Below are positions 5,373 through 13,598 of a stretch of 16,142 nucleotides of DNA, piece by piece. The stretch's first letter is position 1; each line of letters starts with the position of its first letter. The translations under genes were made by a program, and so were the position numbers. Source of the DNA: JBEGQX01 sp041180805 (lineage in GTDB: Bacteria > Planctomycetota > Planctomycetia > Gemmatales > Gemmataceae); NCBI GenBank assembly GCA_041180805.1, contig JBEGQX010000081.1, forward strand, positions 1 through 16,142, in the 5' to 3' direction. The notes beneath the pieces are model-generated. The model searched no databases and was not told the origin of the DNA. It worked only from the letters and a program-made list of their open reading frames with translations.

Positions 5373-8300
5373 ATGCGTCGAAACATGCTGGCTTCCATTT
5401 TAATTGCTATCACTTCCATCAGTCTGCTTCTAGCGCAACCAAACGTCGATCAGGGCATTCGACCACTGGGGGAGAATGGCACTCCCCTGAACTTTGATTT
5501 TGAAACTGGCGATTTAAAGGATTGGAAGGCCAATGGCAAAGCCTTCGCAAAGCAGCCCACCCTTGGCGACACGGTTTCCGCCCGCAGGCCTGGAATGAAA
5601 AGTAACCACCAGGGCAAGTACTGGATTGGTGGCTATGAACATTTCAAGGATCTTCCCACCGGAACCCTGACCTCTGTTCCATTTAAAGTCACGCATCCTT
5701 GGGCCTCTTTCCTGGTAGGCGGTGGCCCTCATGATTCCACCGCTGTGGAAATACTTCTTGTGGATGGAAACAAAACCATTATCCGGGTTTCAGGGCTGGA
5801 AGAAGAAGATATGAAAAGGGTGGCAGTGGAACTTCTGCCATACATGGGCAAGATGATCCAGATTCGCCTGGTGGACAACCATACGGGACACTGGGGTCAT
5901 TTGAACTTCGATGACTTTCGTTTTCACTCCAGCAAACCGTCCTTTTCCCCCAGGAAAGCCGCGGCACCAGTGGCGGTCGATTCCTTTAAAAACGCGGGAC
6001 TTTCTCCGCAAGATGCTGCCAGGGCGATGACAGTACCAGAGGAGTTTACCGTTACCCTGTTTGCAGGTGAGCCGGATATTCAGCAACCCGTGGCCTTATG
6101 CATTGATGATCGTGGCCGTCTATGGGTAGCAGAGGCTCATACTTATCCGGTCAGACAAAAAGAGGGAGAAGGAAAGGATCGCATCCTCATTTTCGAAGAT
6201 GTGGATGGGGATGGAAAATTTGACAAGAAAACTGTCTTCATGGAAAAACTAAACTTGATAAGTGGGCTGGAAGTAGGCCATGGGGGAGTCTGGATTGGAG
6301 CCGCCCCATACCTGATGTTTGTTCCGCTGGATGCCTCCGGGAACAAACCTGCAGGCGAACCAAAAATACTACTGGATGGCTGGGGCTACCAGGATACCCA
6401 CGAAACTCTGAATACCTTCTCCTGGGGCCCTGATGGATGGCTATGGGGTTGCCATGGCGTGTTCACCCATTCCCAAGTTGGAAAACCCGGCACAAAGATG
6501 GAAGACCGGGTTCGGATTAATGCAGGTGTATGGCGTTATCATCCCACCAAGCATCAGTTCGATATAGTGGCTCAGGGAACCAGCAATCCCTGGGGACTGG
6601 ATTTTAATGACTGGGGCGAACCTTTTGTGGAAGCCTGCGTGATTCCCCATGCGTTCCATATTATTCCTGGCGCACGCTATCACCGTCAGGCGGGCTCCCA
6701 TTTCAACCCCCACACCTATGCCGACATAAAAACCATTGCGGATCATTTTCATTACCTGGGGAATACCCCACATAGTGGAAATAACAAATCGGATTCTGCC
6801 GGCGGCGGCCATGCCCATTGTGGCACCATGATTTATCTGGGAGGCTCCTGGCCGGAGAAATACCGCAACGCATTCTTTATGGGTAACATCCATGGCCGCC
6901 GCCTGAACATGGATATCCTTACTCCCAAGGGCTCTGGTTATGTGGCATCCCACGGCAAAGATTTTCTTTTCGCAAATGACGCCTGGGCAAGGTTCATTAA
7001 TTTCCGCTATGGTCCGGATGGCAACGTGTACCTGATTGACTGGTACGATAAGCAGGCCTGCCATACAGGTAATGTGCAAGCATTTGATCGTTCCAATGGC
7101 CGTATCTACAAAATAACGCTGCGCGGTTCCAAGCCAGTAAATGTGGATTTAACCAAGTCCACCAATGCCCAATTGATTGAAAACCAGCTTCACCCAAATG
7201 ATTGGTTTGTAAGGCATTCCCGCAGGGTGCTGGCTGAACGGAACACGAGGGAGGAAACTCGCGAAGCTTTGGAAAAAATTGCCCTTCAACACAAGGATCC
7301 CACCCGCAAGCTGCGTGGACTGTGGGCACTACATACGACACAGGGGCTAACCGCTTCCACCGTGGAGAAACTGCTTACCGATGATTCCGACCATGTTCGG
7401 GGTTGGGCCATCCGCCTGGGCCAAGAAAACGGGTTCCTTTCCACCAGTATCGCAGGGAAGATTTCAACCATGGCTGCCAAGGACGATTCAGCGATTGTCC
7501 GCCGGGAGATCGCTTCCATGCTGCAAAGGCTTCCCACGGTGGATCGCTGGAGTTACCTGGAAGGCTTGCTTACCCACAAAAATGACTCAAGCGACCACAA
7601 CCTTCCGCTGCTTTACTGGTACGCATTGGAACCGCTAGCAGAATTAGATGCCGCGCGGGCAATGACCCTGGCATCTAATGGCCCTGCCCCGCTTGCAAAT
7701 TTCATGGCAAGAAAATTAGGTGGCATTGGCACATCAGACTCCATCGCCGCGGTGATTCAGCAGCTTCAAAACCCGGCGGTTACGCGGGATATTCTTTTGG
7801 GCCTTAAGGAAGGAATGGCTGGCAAATCCAAGGTGGAAATGCCCCGGGGATGGCAGACTGCCTACACAAAACTGGCTAGCTCAAACGATTCCGAGGTGAG
7901 AGACATTGCCCTCTCCCTGGCCACCATTTTTGGAGATACGCAGGCATATCAACAACTTCTTAAAGTACTTGAAGACCCCGCCACCAATTTGCCTGCCAGA
8001 CAAAAGGCGCTGGCCACTTTGGTAAGTGTCAAATCCAAGGATCTGGGTTCAAGTCTGCCTGAATTCATAGCCGCCAAAAATCTGGATACGGCACTTCAAG
8101 GAGCCATGATCAGGGCTATGGCCACATTTACCGAACCCGGCACCGCAAAAGCACTTGTTGATTTATGGCCTATGCTTGGGCAGGCATCCCGCCGGGATGC
8201 ACTTGCGACGCTTGCCTCAAGACCTGAATGGGCGGAAGCCATGCTCGATGCCATCGGCAAAAAAGTCATTCAACCTGGCGAAGTGCCCGCGGAATTGGTC

Positions 8301-9404
8301 AGACAATTATCCTCATTGGGCAACAAGACCCTGGACAAACGCATAGGCGATGTCTGGGGGTTCGTTCGTTCCACACCAGCCGAGAAGCAGAAAAAAATTG
8401 CCGATCTTCGCAAGATGATCAATTCGCAGAATCAGACCCCAAATCTGGCCCATGGCAGAACCTTGTACCTGAAAGCCTGCCACCAATGCCATACTCTTTA
8501 TGGCTTGGGTGGGAAAATCGGCCCCGACCTGACAGGTTCCAATCGCGCAAACTTGGATTACATCCTTGAAAACATGGTGGATCCATCTGCTGTAATTCCC
8601 AAGGAATACTCCATGTCTACGATTGCCTTGGAAAATGGCCGCGTTGTGACCGGAATAGTAAAGGATGAAACAACAACCGCCCTGACCTTGCAAACAGCCA
8701 ATGAACTTGTGGTGCTGGCAAAGAAGGACATAGAAAGTAGAAAACCGTCCGAGATCTCCATGATGCCGGACAATCTGTTGCAAAATTTATCAGGATCTGA
8801 AATTCGGGACCTTGTGGGTTATCTTCGCAACCCTACCCAGGCCGGCTTCCTTGCCAGCAAGGAGAACAGCAACCTTTTCTTTAATGGCAAAGATCTGTCA
8901 GGCTGGCATGGGGACGAAAAAATTTGGCGTTTGGAAAAGGGAGAAATCATAGGATCCACCACTGGATTGAAGCGCAATACCTTCCTGCGATCCGAAATGC
9001 AAGTTAAGGACTTTCGTCTGGAATTCTTGGTAAAACTTGCCCCGGACTCTGGCAACAGTGGTGTGCAATTTCGAAGTGAACCATTACCTGACGGTGAAAT
9101 GCGCGGCCCCCAGGCAGACATTGGCAAAGGCTGGTGGGGAAAACTTTACGAGGAAAGCGGCCGTGGCCTTTTATGGAAAGATTCTGGTGAGGCACATGTC
9201 AAACCCATGGAATGGAATCATTACAAGATTGAGGCCATTGGTGCAGAGATTAGAACCTGGATTAATGGCAAGCTGTGTGTTGACCTTAAAGACGACAAAG
9301 TCTCTCGGCAGGGGGAAATTGCCTTTCAAGTGCACTCAGGTCCAGCGATGGAAGTTCGTTTCAAAGATATCCGGTTGGAAATCGTGGAGACTTCCGGTAA
9401 ATAG
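5373..9404 (+). CDS. Secreted PVC-type dehydrogenase with HEAT, c-type haem and DUF1080 domains
   Basis: The 1343-residue exported protein begins with a Sec signal peptide (about residues 1-21, ending in SLLLAQ). Domains in order: a beta-sandwich module (about 35-190, FDFETGDLKDW to GHLNFDDFRF) resembling carbohydrate-binding modules; the planctomycete/verrucomicrobial 'membrane-bound dehydrogenase' beta-propeller (about 221-582, with FEDVDGDGKFDKKT and YGPDGNVYLIDWYDKQACH); HEAT-like helical repeats (about 600-1000); a c-type cytochrome domain with haem motif CHQCH at 1036-1040 and a possible axial methionine at 1130/1131; and a C-terminal DUF1080 (3-keto-disaccharide hydrolase-like) domain from about 1168. 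A role in periplasmic oxidation and breakdown of sugars or polysaccharides is likely, with electrons leaving through the haem. The substrate is unknown. GGGGAT at 5360-5365 is a modest ribosome site. The gene is unlinked in function to the upstream operon. Confidence 0.92.
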   Translation: MRRNMLASILIAITSISLLLAQPNVDQGIRPLGENGTPLNFDFETGDLKDWKANGKAFAKQPTLGDTVSARRPGMKSNHQGKYWIGGYEHFKDLPTGTLTSVPFKVTHPWASFLVGGGPHDSTAVEILLVDGNKTIIRVSGLEEEDMKRVAVELLPYMGKMIQIRLVDNHTGHWGHLNFDDFRFHSSKPSFSPRKAAAPVAVDSFKNAGLSPQDAARAMTVPEEFTVTLFAGEPDIQQPVALCIDDRGRLWVAEAHTYPVRQKEGEGKDRILIFEDVDGDGKFDKKTVFMEKLNLISGLEVGHGGVWIGAAPYLMFVPLDASGNKPAGEPKILLDGWGYQDTHETLNTFSWGPDGWLWGCHGVFTHSQVGKPGTKMEDRVRINAGVWRYHPTKHQFDIVAQGTSNPWGLDFNDWGEPFVEACVIPHAFHIIPGARYHRQAGSHFNPHTYADIKTIADHFHYLGNTPHSGNNKSDSAGGGHAHCGTMIYLGGSWPEKYRNAFFMGNIHGRRLNMDILTPKGSGYVASHGKDFLFANDAWARFINFRYGPDGNVYLIDWYDKQACHTGNVQAFDRSNGRIYKITLRGSKPVNVDLTKSTNAQLIENQLHPNDWFVRHSRRVLAERNTREETREALEKIALQHKDPTRKLRGLWALHTTQGLTASTVEKLLTDDSDHVRGWAIRLGQENGFLSTSIAGKISTMAAKDDSAIVRREIASMLQRLPTVDRWSYLEGLLTHKNDSSDHNLPLLYWYALEPLAELDAARAMTLASNGPAPLANFMARKLGGIGTSDSIAAVIQQLQNPAVTRDILLGLKEGMAGKSKVEMPRGWQTAYTKLASSNDSEVRDIALSLATIFGDTQAYQQLLKVLEDPATNLPARQKALATLVSVKSKDLGSSLPEFIAAKNLDTALQGAMIRAMATFTEPGTAKALVDLWPMLGQASRRDALATLASRPEWAEAMLDAIGKKVIQPGEVPAELVRQLSSLGNKTLDKRIGDVWGFVRSTPAEKQKKIADLRKMINSQNQTPNLAHGRTLYLKACHQCHTLYGLGGKIGPDLTGSNRANLDYILENMVDPSAVIPKEYSMSTIALENGRVVTGIVKDETTTALTLQTANELVVLAKKDIESRKPSEISMMPDNLLQNLSGSEIRDLVGYLRNPTQAGFLASKENSNLFFNGKDLSGWHGDEKIWRLEKGEIIGSTTGLKRNTFLRSEMQVKDFRLEFLVKLAPDSGNSGVQFRSEPLPDGEMRGPQADIGKGWWGKLYEESGRGLLWKDSGEAHVKPMEWNHYKIEAIGAEIRTWINGKLCVDLKDDKVSRQGEIAFQVHSGPAMEVRFKDIRLEIVETSGK

Positions 9405-9415
9405 CCGGTTGAATT

Positions 9416-10303
9416 CTACTTTTGCCCTGGAACCCATGATCGCCAGGATGCGACAATTTGCCCGGGAATAATCATCGCGGCCTCAAGCGCCTGCTCCGGT
9501 GATTTTGAATCTCCATTATCATCTGGGCTGAATGCCTTCACAAAAGAGGTTACCTTGGCGGCTTGCGGACCAAAGGTCAAATACTCCATAAGGCTTGCCT
9601 GTAAAAGCGGCCCAATCTCGGTATCGCTATAGTTCCACAAGTCCCCCAAGCCTTTGACATTTTTGGAAGCAAGCAAAACCTTTCTGCGGGCTACCTGAAC
9701 ACTTTTATTGTTCCCTCCCAATACCTTCCACCTCACAGCGCGCCCAAAGCCATCCGGAATCCAGTCTGGAAGCGGGGTCTTTTGCCCTGCGCGAGAACGA
9801 AGAACCGCGGCAGAAATTTCCACGCTGGCTTCCACTTCGGCTGGAACAGGCTCCTTGCCCTTGGCAGCCGTTGCTGCCAGATGGGGAATACTTTCCAGAT
9901 AACCAAACGAGGTGCTTTCCTCCTTCATGGGAGAGCGCTTTTCCACCTTGCGAACAAAGCCCGCAAATTGCTCTCTTTCAGGAAGTATGAAAACCAGGAT
10001 TTTGCCAGCCCAAGGCGGGGTTTCCTCATCAAAGCCCATTGGTTTCATCGCAGCTTCCTGATGTTTTTCCAGATTGGCCGCAATATCTTTGGCTTTGGAT
10101 TCCATGGACTTGGGAACCGTAAGAATAATTCTTTTGGATTCGTGAACATGGTATGGCCCGGCATTCATCTTCTTCCACAGATCCGCCGCCATGGCCGGGG
10201 TTGCAACAGGCTTTGTGGTAGTTTCCTGACAAATTCCGGATAACGAGAAGATCATGGTGCAAAAAAGTGCCAGCCTGGCGTTTTTCATCATGGTAGATAA
10301 CAT
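9416..10303 (-). CDS. Exported protein of unknown function
   Basis: I do not recognise this family. From the first ATG (at 10303) it has 295 residues; the frame continues to a TTG at 10354, but an ATG at 10303 or 10291 gives a better signal peptide (MMKNARLALFCTMIFSLSGICQ). The cysteine there lacks a good lipobox, so Sec export to the periplasm rather than lipidation is likely. The mature part is mixed alpha/beta, with ILVFILPEREQFAGFVRKVE in the middle and PDWIPDGFGRAVRWK further on. This recalls planctomycete DUF1570-like proteins of peptidase-MA shape, but no HExxH metal site is present, so no enzymatic role is proposed. It converges on the dehydrogenase gene (11 nt gap) and diverges from the DsbD-like gene. 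No strong ribosome site is seen before any candidate start. Confidence 0.75.
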   Translation of the reverse strand: MLSTMMKNARLALFCTMIFSLSGICQETTTKPVATPAMAADLWKKMNAGPYHVHESKRIILTVPKSMESKAKDIAANLEKHQEAAMKPMGFDEETPPWAGKILVFILPEREQFAGFVRKVEKRSPMKEESTSFGYLESIPHLAATAAKGKEPVPAEVEASVEISAAVLRSRAGQKTPLPDWIPDGFGRAVRWKVLGGNNKSVQVARRKVLLASKNVKGLGDLWNYSDTEIGPLLQASLMEYLTFGPQAAKVTSFVKAFSPDDNGDSKSPEQALEAAMIIPGQIVASWRSWVPGQK

Positions 10304-10388
10304 CCGATTTCGGTTTGTTGTTAACACCCTCAAAATGATAAGGTATGAAGACAAGAACAGTCACTTAAAAACCAGAAAGAAGGGAATC

Positions 10389-10850
10389 ATGAAAAAATTA
10401 CTATTTTCGGGGTTGTTTGGAGTGCTGGCTTTCGCGCTCTCGGCTTCCGCCCAGTCCAATGATAGTTCCAAGGTGGTTAAAGTTAGCATTCAGCCGGAAG
10501 CAACTTCCACTACCGAGCAAAAGTCTTTCACCATAACTTTGGAAATCGCAAAAGGCTGGCATGTTTATGCCAACCCCGTGGGTAATCCAGACCTGGCCTC
10601 CGTGCAGACTAACATCAGTGTCAAATCCGAGGGAACTTCCTTGCCGGCAAAGATCACTTACCCGGCGGGCATGCTGGTGCAGGATACCATCGTGGGCAAT
10701 TACTCCACTTATGAAGGAACCGTCAAAATAAAGGTAACCGCTCCCCTTCCCCGCAATCAGGGCCAGTCACCGGAGGTGGTGGTCAAGTACCAAGCCTGCA
10801 ACGAAAAATCCTGCTTGGCCCCTGCGGTAGCAAACCTGAAACTTCCATAA
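10389..10850 (+). CDS. Stand-alone DsbD N-terminal-like thiol-disulfide domain, exported
   Basis: The 153-residue protein has a clear signal peptide (MKKLLFSGLFGVLAFALSASAQ). The rest matches the immunoglobulin-like N-terminal domain of DsbD: KGWHVYANPVG, ITYPAGMLVQD, and near the C-terminus VVVKYQACNEKSCLAPA. The two cysteines (CX4C) match the redox pair of nDsbD, which passes electrons to periplasmic thioredoxin-fold partners. The membrane and C-terminal thioredoxin parts of DsbD are absent. The ATG at 10389 is chosen over an in-frame ATG at 10254 because AGAAGGGA lies just upstream and the signal peptide begins there. The stop is 3 nt before the next gene, which encodes an exported thioredoxin-fold protein, so the two probably work together. 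A DsbD-like membrane partner would have to be encoded elsewhere. Confidence 0.82.
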   Translation: MKKLLFSGLFGVLAFALSASAQSNDSSKVVKVSIQPEATSTTEQKSFTITLEIAKGWHVYANPVGNPDLASVQTNISVKSEGTSLPAKITYPAGMLVQDTIVGNYSTYEGTVKIKVTAPLPRNQGQSPEVVVKYQACNEKSCLAPAVANLKLP

Positions 10851-10853
10851 ACA

Positions 10854-12803
10854 ATGCGCTTACCTATGAGAATCCATTTTGTATTAGCCATGGCGATTCT
10901 GGCGCAGTTGCATGCAGCATTGCTTGCCTTTCCCAACGCAAAACAAAATCGCCTGGCAAAGGAATCCAGCCCTTACCTTCGCCAACATGCCCACAACCCT
11001 GTTGATTGGCATCCCTGGGGTGAAGAGGCTTTTCAGAAAGCGCGCAAAGAAAACAAGCTTGTGTTTCTTTCCATTGGCTACAGCGCATGCCATTGGTGCC
11101 ATGTCATGGAGAAAGAATCTTTCTCCGATGAGAAAATTGCCGCTTACATGAACAAGCACTTTGTGTGCATCAAGGTGGATCGTGAGGAACGCCCGGACAT
11201 AGATCACGCTTACCTGACCTCGTTAAATGTTCTTGGTCAGCGGGGCGGATGGCCGCTTTCCATGTTTCTTACTCCGGATGGAAATCCTTTTTTTGGAGGA
11301 ACCTATTGGCCTCCCTATGACAAGGAAATCCAAGGGCAGAAAATGCGTGGTTTCCTAACAATTCTAGAAGCCATCCAAGACCTTTATCAGAAGGAACCTG
11401 GGACGATAAAAGCCCAATCCACAAAACTGGCTGATTCCGCAAAGAGGGTTCTTGCAGGCGAACTCTTCCTCTTTAACAATATCGAGCTGGGTCAAAATCT
11501 GTTGAACTCGATTGTGGAATCCGTGCTTGATGAATTCGACCCCCAACATGGAGGGTTTGGATCCGCGCAGCGAGGGTTCTCGGGGCCCAAATTCCCTACC
11601 CCAAGTTACCTGCTTTTTTTGCAAGGAGATAAAAACTCCCCCCTGAAAGAAAAGGGGGTACAGGCTGTTGAACTAACCCTGAACAGAATATGTCTGGGCG
11701 GAATCTTTGATCATCTGGCTGGCGGTTTTCACCGTTATACCGTTGAAAGAACTTGGACTGTTCCTCATTTTGAAAAAATGCTTTATGACAATGCCCAATT
11801 GCTGGAAGCATTGTCCTTTCAGTTTGCTCAAAAACCCAGCCCGCATATTCAGTCAGCGCTAAACCGAACGATAGATTTCGTGCTTCGTGAAATGACTGCT
11901 CCCAATGGTGGTTTTTATTCATCCTTGGATGCCGACTCTGAAGGAATCGAGGGGAAATATTATGTGTGGGAACCCGCTGAATTAAAACGCATTCTTGGCC
12001 CCGGAAAGGATACCGAAATATTTCTGGCGGCCTTCGATATCGAACCCAATTTCGAGGAAAAACACCTGATTTTGAACCGCTCCAAAAATCCCTCAGAGGT
12101 TGCAAAACAACTGGCGATTTCCCAGACGGATCTGGAAGCTTCCATTGCCAAATCTTGCGCTAAATTAGAGAAGATCCGCACCCAAAGACCCATGCCATTC
12201 CTGGATACCAAAATCCTAACCTGCTGGAACGGCCAGATGATTGCGGGTCTTGCCTCAGCCCACAAGGCAACAGGAAACCCCAAGGCACTGGAAACCGCCA
12301 TCAAGGCTGCTAATTTCCTCCTTGCCAACTGTAAAAACCCACAAGGCAGGCTTTTAAGAAGCTACGGTGCGGCTCCGGGTGAAACTCCAAAGGCGGGCAT
12401 ACTTGCCTTCCAAGAAGATTATGCCTTCCTTGTTCACGGATTATTAACACTTCATGAGGTTACCCAAAAGGATACCTGGCTCATCGAAGCCATACGCCTG
12501 AACAAAGAAATGATCCAACACCATGGCAGGGAAGGAAAAGGCCCCTTTTATCAATCATCACCAGAACATGAAAAGCTTTTTGCCCGATCTATTGACCAAT
12601 ACGATGGCGCGCAACCATCCGGAAACAGCGTTTCCATCCTCAACATGATAAGACTTTACCATTTCACCAAAAACGAGGAGTACTTAAAGCTCGCGGGCGA
12701 ATGCCTTCAGGCTTTGGCCCCAAGGTTCAAAACATCTCCCACGGGTTCAACTGCCCTGGCAAGAAGCTTGCAGGAATACCTCAAGGTATCCAAACCCAGA
12801 TAG
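10854..12803 (+). CDS. Exported DUF255 thioredoxin-domain protein (YyaL/SPATA20 family)
   Basis: The 649-residue protein has an N-terminal DUF255 thioredoxin-like domain and a C-terminal (alpha/alpha) barrel resembling six-hairpin glycosidases. The family signature is plain: RLAKESSPYLRQHAHNPVDW, then the active-site-like CHWC (C79, C82) in YSACHWCHVMEKESF, then FVCIKVDREERPDID and GQRGGWPLSMFLTPDG. LDADSEG and DTKILTCWNGQMI follow in the barrel region. The biochemical role of the family is not established. A signal peptide (about residues 1-25) is present, whereas many family members lack one. It follows the DsbD-like gene by 3 nt, so a periplasmic thiol-redox role is plausible, with nDsbD-like protein and CHWC exchanging electrons. 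The start is ATG at 10854; ATG at 10866 (MRIHFVLAMAIL) is equally possible, and neither has a clear ribosome site. Confidence 0.88.
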   Translation: MRLPMRIHFVLAMAILAQLHAALLAFPNAKQNRLAKESSPYLRQHAHNPVDWHPWGEEAFQKARKENKLVFLSIGYSACHWCHVMEKESFSDEKIAAYMNKHFVCIKVDREERPDIDHAYLTSLNVLGQRGGWPLSMFLTPDGNPFFGGTYWPPYDKEIQGQKMRGFLTILEAIQDLYQKEPGTIKAQSTKLADSAKRVLAGELFLFNNIELGQNLLNSIVESVLDEFDPQHGGFGSAQRGFSGPKFPTPSYLLFLQGDKNSPLKEKGVQAVELTLNRICLGGIFDHLAGGFHRYTVERTWTVPHFEKMLYDNAQLLEALSFQFAQKPSPHIQSALNRTIDFVLREMTAPNGGFYSSLDADSEGIEGKYYVWEPAELKRILGPGKDTEIFLAAFDIEPNFEEKHLILNRSKNPSEVAKQLAISQTDLEASIAKSCAKLEKIRTQRPMPFLDTKILTCWNGQMIAGLASAHKATGNPKALETAIKAANFLLANCKNPQGRLLRSYGAAPGETPKAGILAFQEDYAFLVHGLLTLHEVTQKDTWLIEAIRLNKEMIQHHGREGKGPFYQSSPEHEKLFARSIDQYDGAQPSGNSVSILNMIRLYHFTKNEEYLKLAGECLQALAPRFKTSPTGSTALARSLQEYLKVSKPR

Positions 12804-12811
12804 TCTGAAGT

Positions 12812-13279
12812 TCATTCGTAATTTGCCAACAAGCTGGTATTGGCGGCAAGGAATTTATCCTTCCAGTGGTAATAATCAAGAATACCTTCCACAGGCCTGC
12901 CTAGAATTTTTAGCGCGATGAAAAGTGCCTCAACGGAAGCTAGGCCATTATCCGGGTCAGTGCCAAGCTTGGAAACTCTGGGGTATGCTGTGACAAATCC
13001 ACTTAGGGATCTTGGTGAAATATGTTCATAATCGCGTGTCATAGAACCCGCCGAACGCCAGCTCCCATCGAGAAGTAATACGCCGAACTTTTCATCCTGC
13101 CTTGTAAGAGGTGGACCATCCGCCGCAAGGCGAATGTAATTGCGCAAATCCAATGGGCGGGCCATTGGATAGTTATGGATTTGAATCCCCGGCCTGCCCT
13201 TCAAAGGCATGATGGAACATTTTCTGGGGTTTTCCTTTGTATGTCGAATGATCACCGTTGGAGGAAAAACTTCATCCAC
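12812..13279 (-). CDS. Tsr3-like (DUF367) aminocarboxypropyltransferase
   Basis: The 155-residue protein resembles Tsr3, which transfers the 3-amino-3-carboxypropyl group of S-adenosylmethionine to a uridine-derived base in the small-subunit rRNA of eukaryotes and archaea. ENPRKCSIMPL near the N-terminus corresponds to the Tsr3 DPKRCSGKKL motif. VLLLDGSWRS corresponds to the ECSWARLEE region, FVTAYPRVSKLG to LVAANQVNYG, LASVEALFIALKILG to LNCVEALAACFAIVG, and YYHWKDKFLAANTSLLANY to HFSWGMGFLELNKELLEIY. These alignments are from memory, not computed. The start is GTG at 13279, which puts the conserved block at the usual place; the length suits the short Tsr3 core. It diverges from the SelW-like gene across 82 nt and converges on the DUF255 gene (8 nt gap). 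The bacterial substrate could be 16S rRNA helix 31 or a tRNA; DTW-domain tRNA enzymes are the alternative family. Confidence 0.75.
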   Translation of the reverse strand: MDEVFPPTVIIRHTKENPRKCSIMPLKGRPGIQIHNYPMARPLDLRNYIRLAADGPPLTRQDEKFGVLLLDGSWRSAGSMTRDYEHISPRSLSGFVTAYPRVSKLGTDPDNGLASVEALFIALKILGRPVEGILDYYHWKDKFLAANTSLLANYE

Positions 13280-13293
13280 CCTGAGTACCTTTC

Positions 13294-13322
13294 TTGATAA
13301 GCAATCTTTCTGAGACTAACAT
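13294..13322 (+). promoter_or_regulatory. Candidate promoter of the SelW-like gene
   Basis: TTGATA (13294-13299) and TAACAT (13317-13322) are separated by 17 nt, which would place the transcript start near 13329 and leave a leader of about 33 nt. It lies in the 82-nt divergent gap with the Tsr3-like gene. Consensus match by eye only. Confidence 0.4.
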
Positions 13323-13361
13323 AAACTTTAGTTAATTCACCGACCCCGGAGACCAACCAAC

Positions 13362-13598
13362 ATGCAAGTTGAATTACGCTATTGTTCCAAGTGAAACTAT
13401 GAACCACAGGCTGTCGGTCTGACAGCCAAGCTTTTGAGCCATTTCAAAACTCGTATTTCCAGTTTAAAATTGGAACCTTCCACGGGAGGTTGCTTTGAGC
13501 TAACCGTGAATGGCAAACTTCTTTATTCCAAACTGGAAACCGGTAAATTCCCGCAAGAGGATAGCATGATAGCTGCCTGCGAGAGCGCTGCAAGTTAA
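13362..13598 (+). CDS. selW: SelW/Rdx-family selenoprotein (UGA read as selenocysteine)
   Basis: The frame from ATG at 13362 to TAA at 13596-13598 has 78 residues and is interrupted only by TGA at 13392-13394 (residue 11). Read through, it starts MQVELRYCSKU, where C8-x-x-U11 replaces the CxxC/CxxU redox motif of the SelT/SelW/SelH (Rdx) family. The rest matches SelW throughout: the helix after the motif, STGGCFELTVNGKLLYSKLE, then TGKFP and a C-terminal helix. Length, motif position and fold elements are all as in SelW. A bacterial SECIS hairpin begins 14 nt after the TGA. GGAG at 13348-13351 is the ribosome site (10 nt spacing). The family has a thioredoxin-like fold and is thought to take part in thiol redox reactions; the exact role is unsettled. 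Ordinary gene calling would miss it or call a 10-residue ORF. A nonsense pseudogene is unlikely, given the SECIS and the intact remainder. Confidence 0.9.
13392..13428 (+). promoter_or_regulatory. Bacterial SECIS element (selenocysteine insertion hairpin)
   Basis: Directly after the UGA (13392-13394) comes a perfect 7-bp stem, GGCTGTC (13409-13415) with GACAGCC (13421-13427), closing a 5-nt loop GGTCT (13416-13420). The loop is the same GGUCU that SelB recognises in the E. coli fdhF element. The loop begins 22 nt after the UGA, within the known spacing for bacterial SECIS elements. A possible lower pairing, TGAAA (13392-13396) with TTTCA (13442-13446), would include the UGA but encloses a large internal loop. 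Confidence 0.88.

Noticed and set aside
10304..10388. Promoter for the DsbD-like gene in the divergent gap (TTGTTG at 10315 with GATAAG near 10337)
   Set aside because: The -10 match is poor and the spacing uncertain; not enough to call.
13392..13394. Treating the in-frame TGA as a nonsense mutation or sequencing error
   Set aside because: It sits exactly at the Sec position of the SelW family and is followed by a perfect hairpin with the SelB-type GGUCU loop; the rest of the frame is intact.
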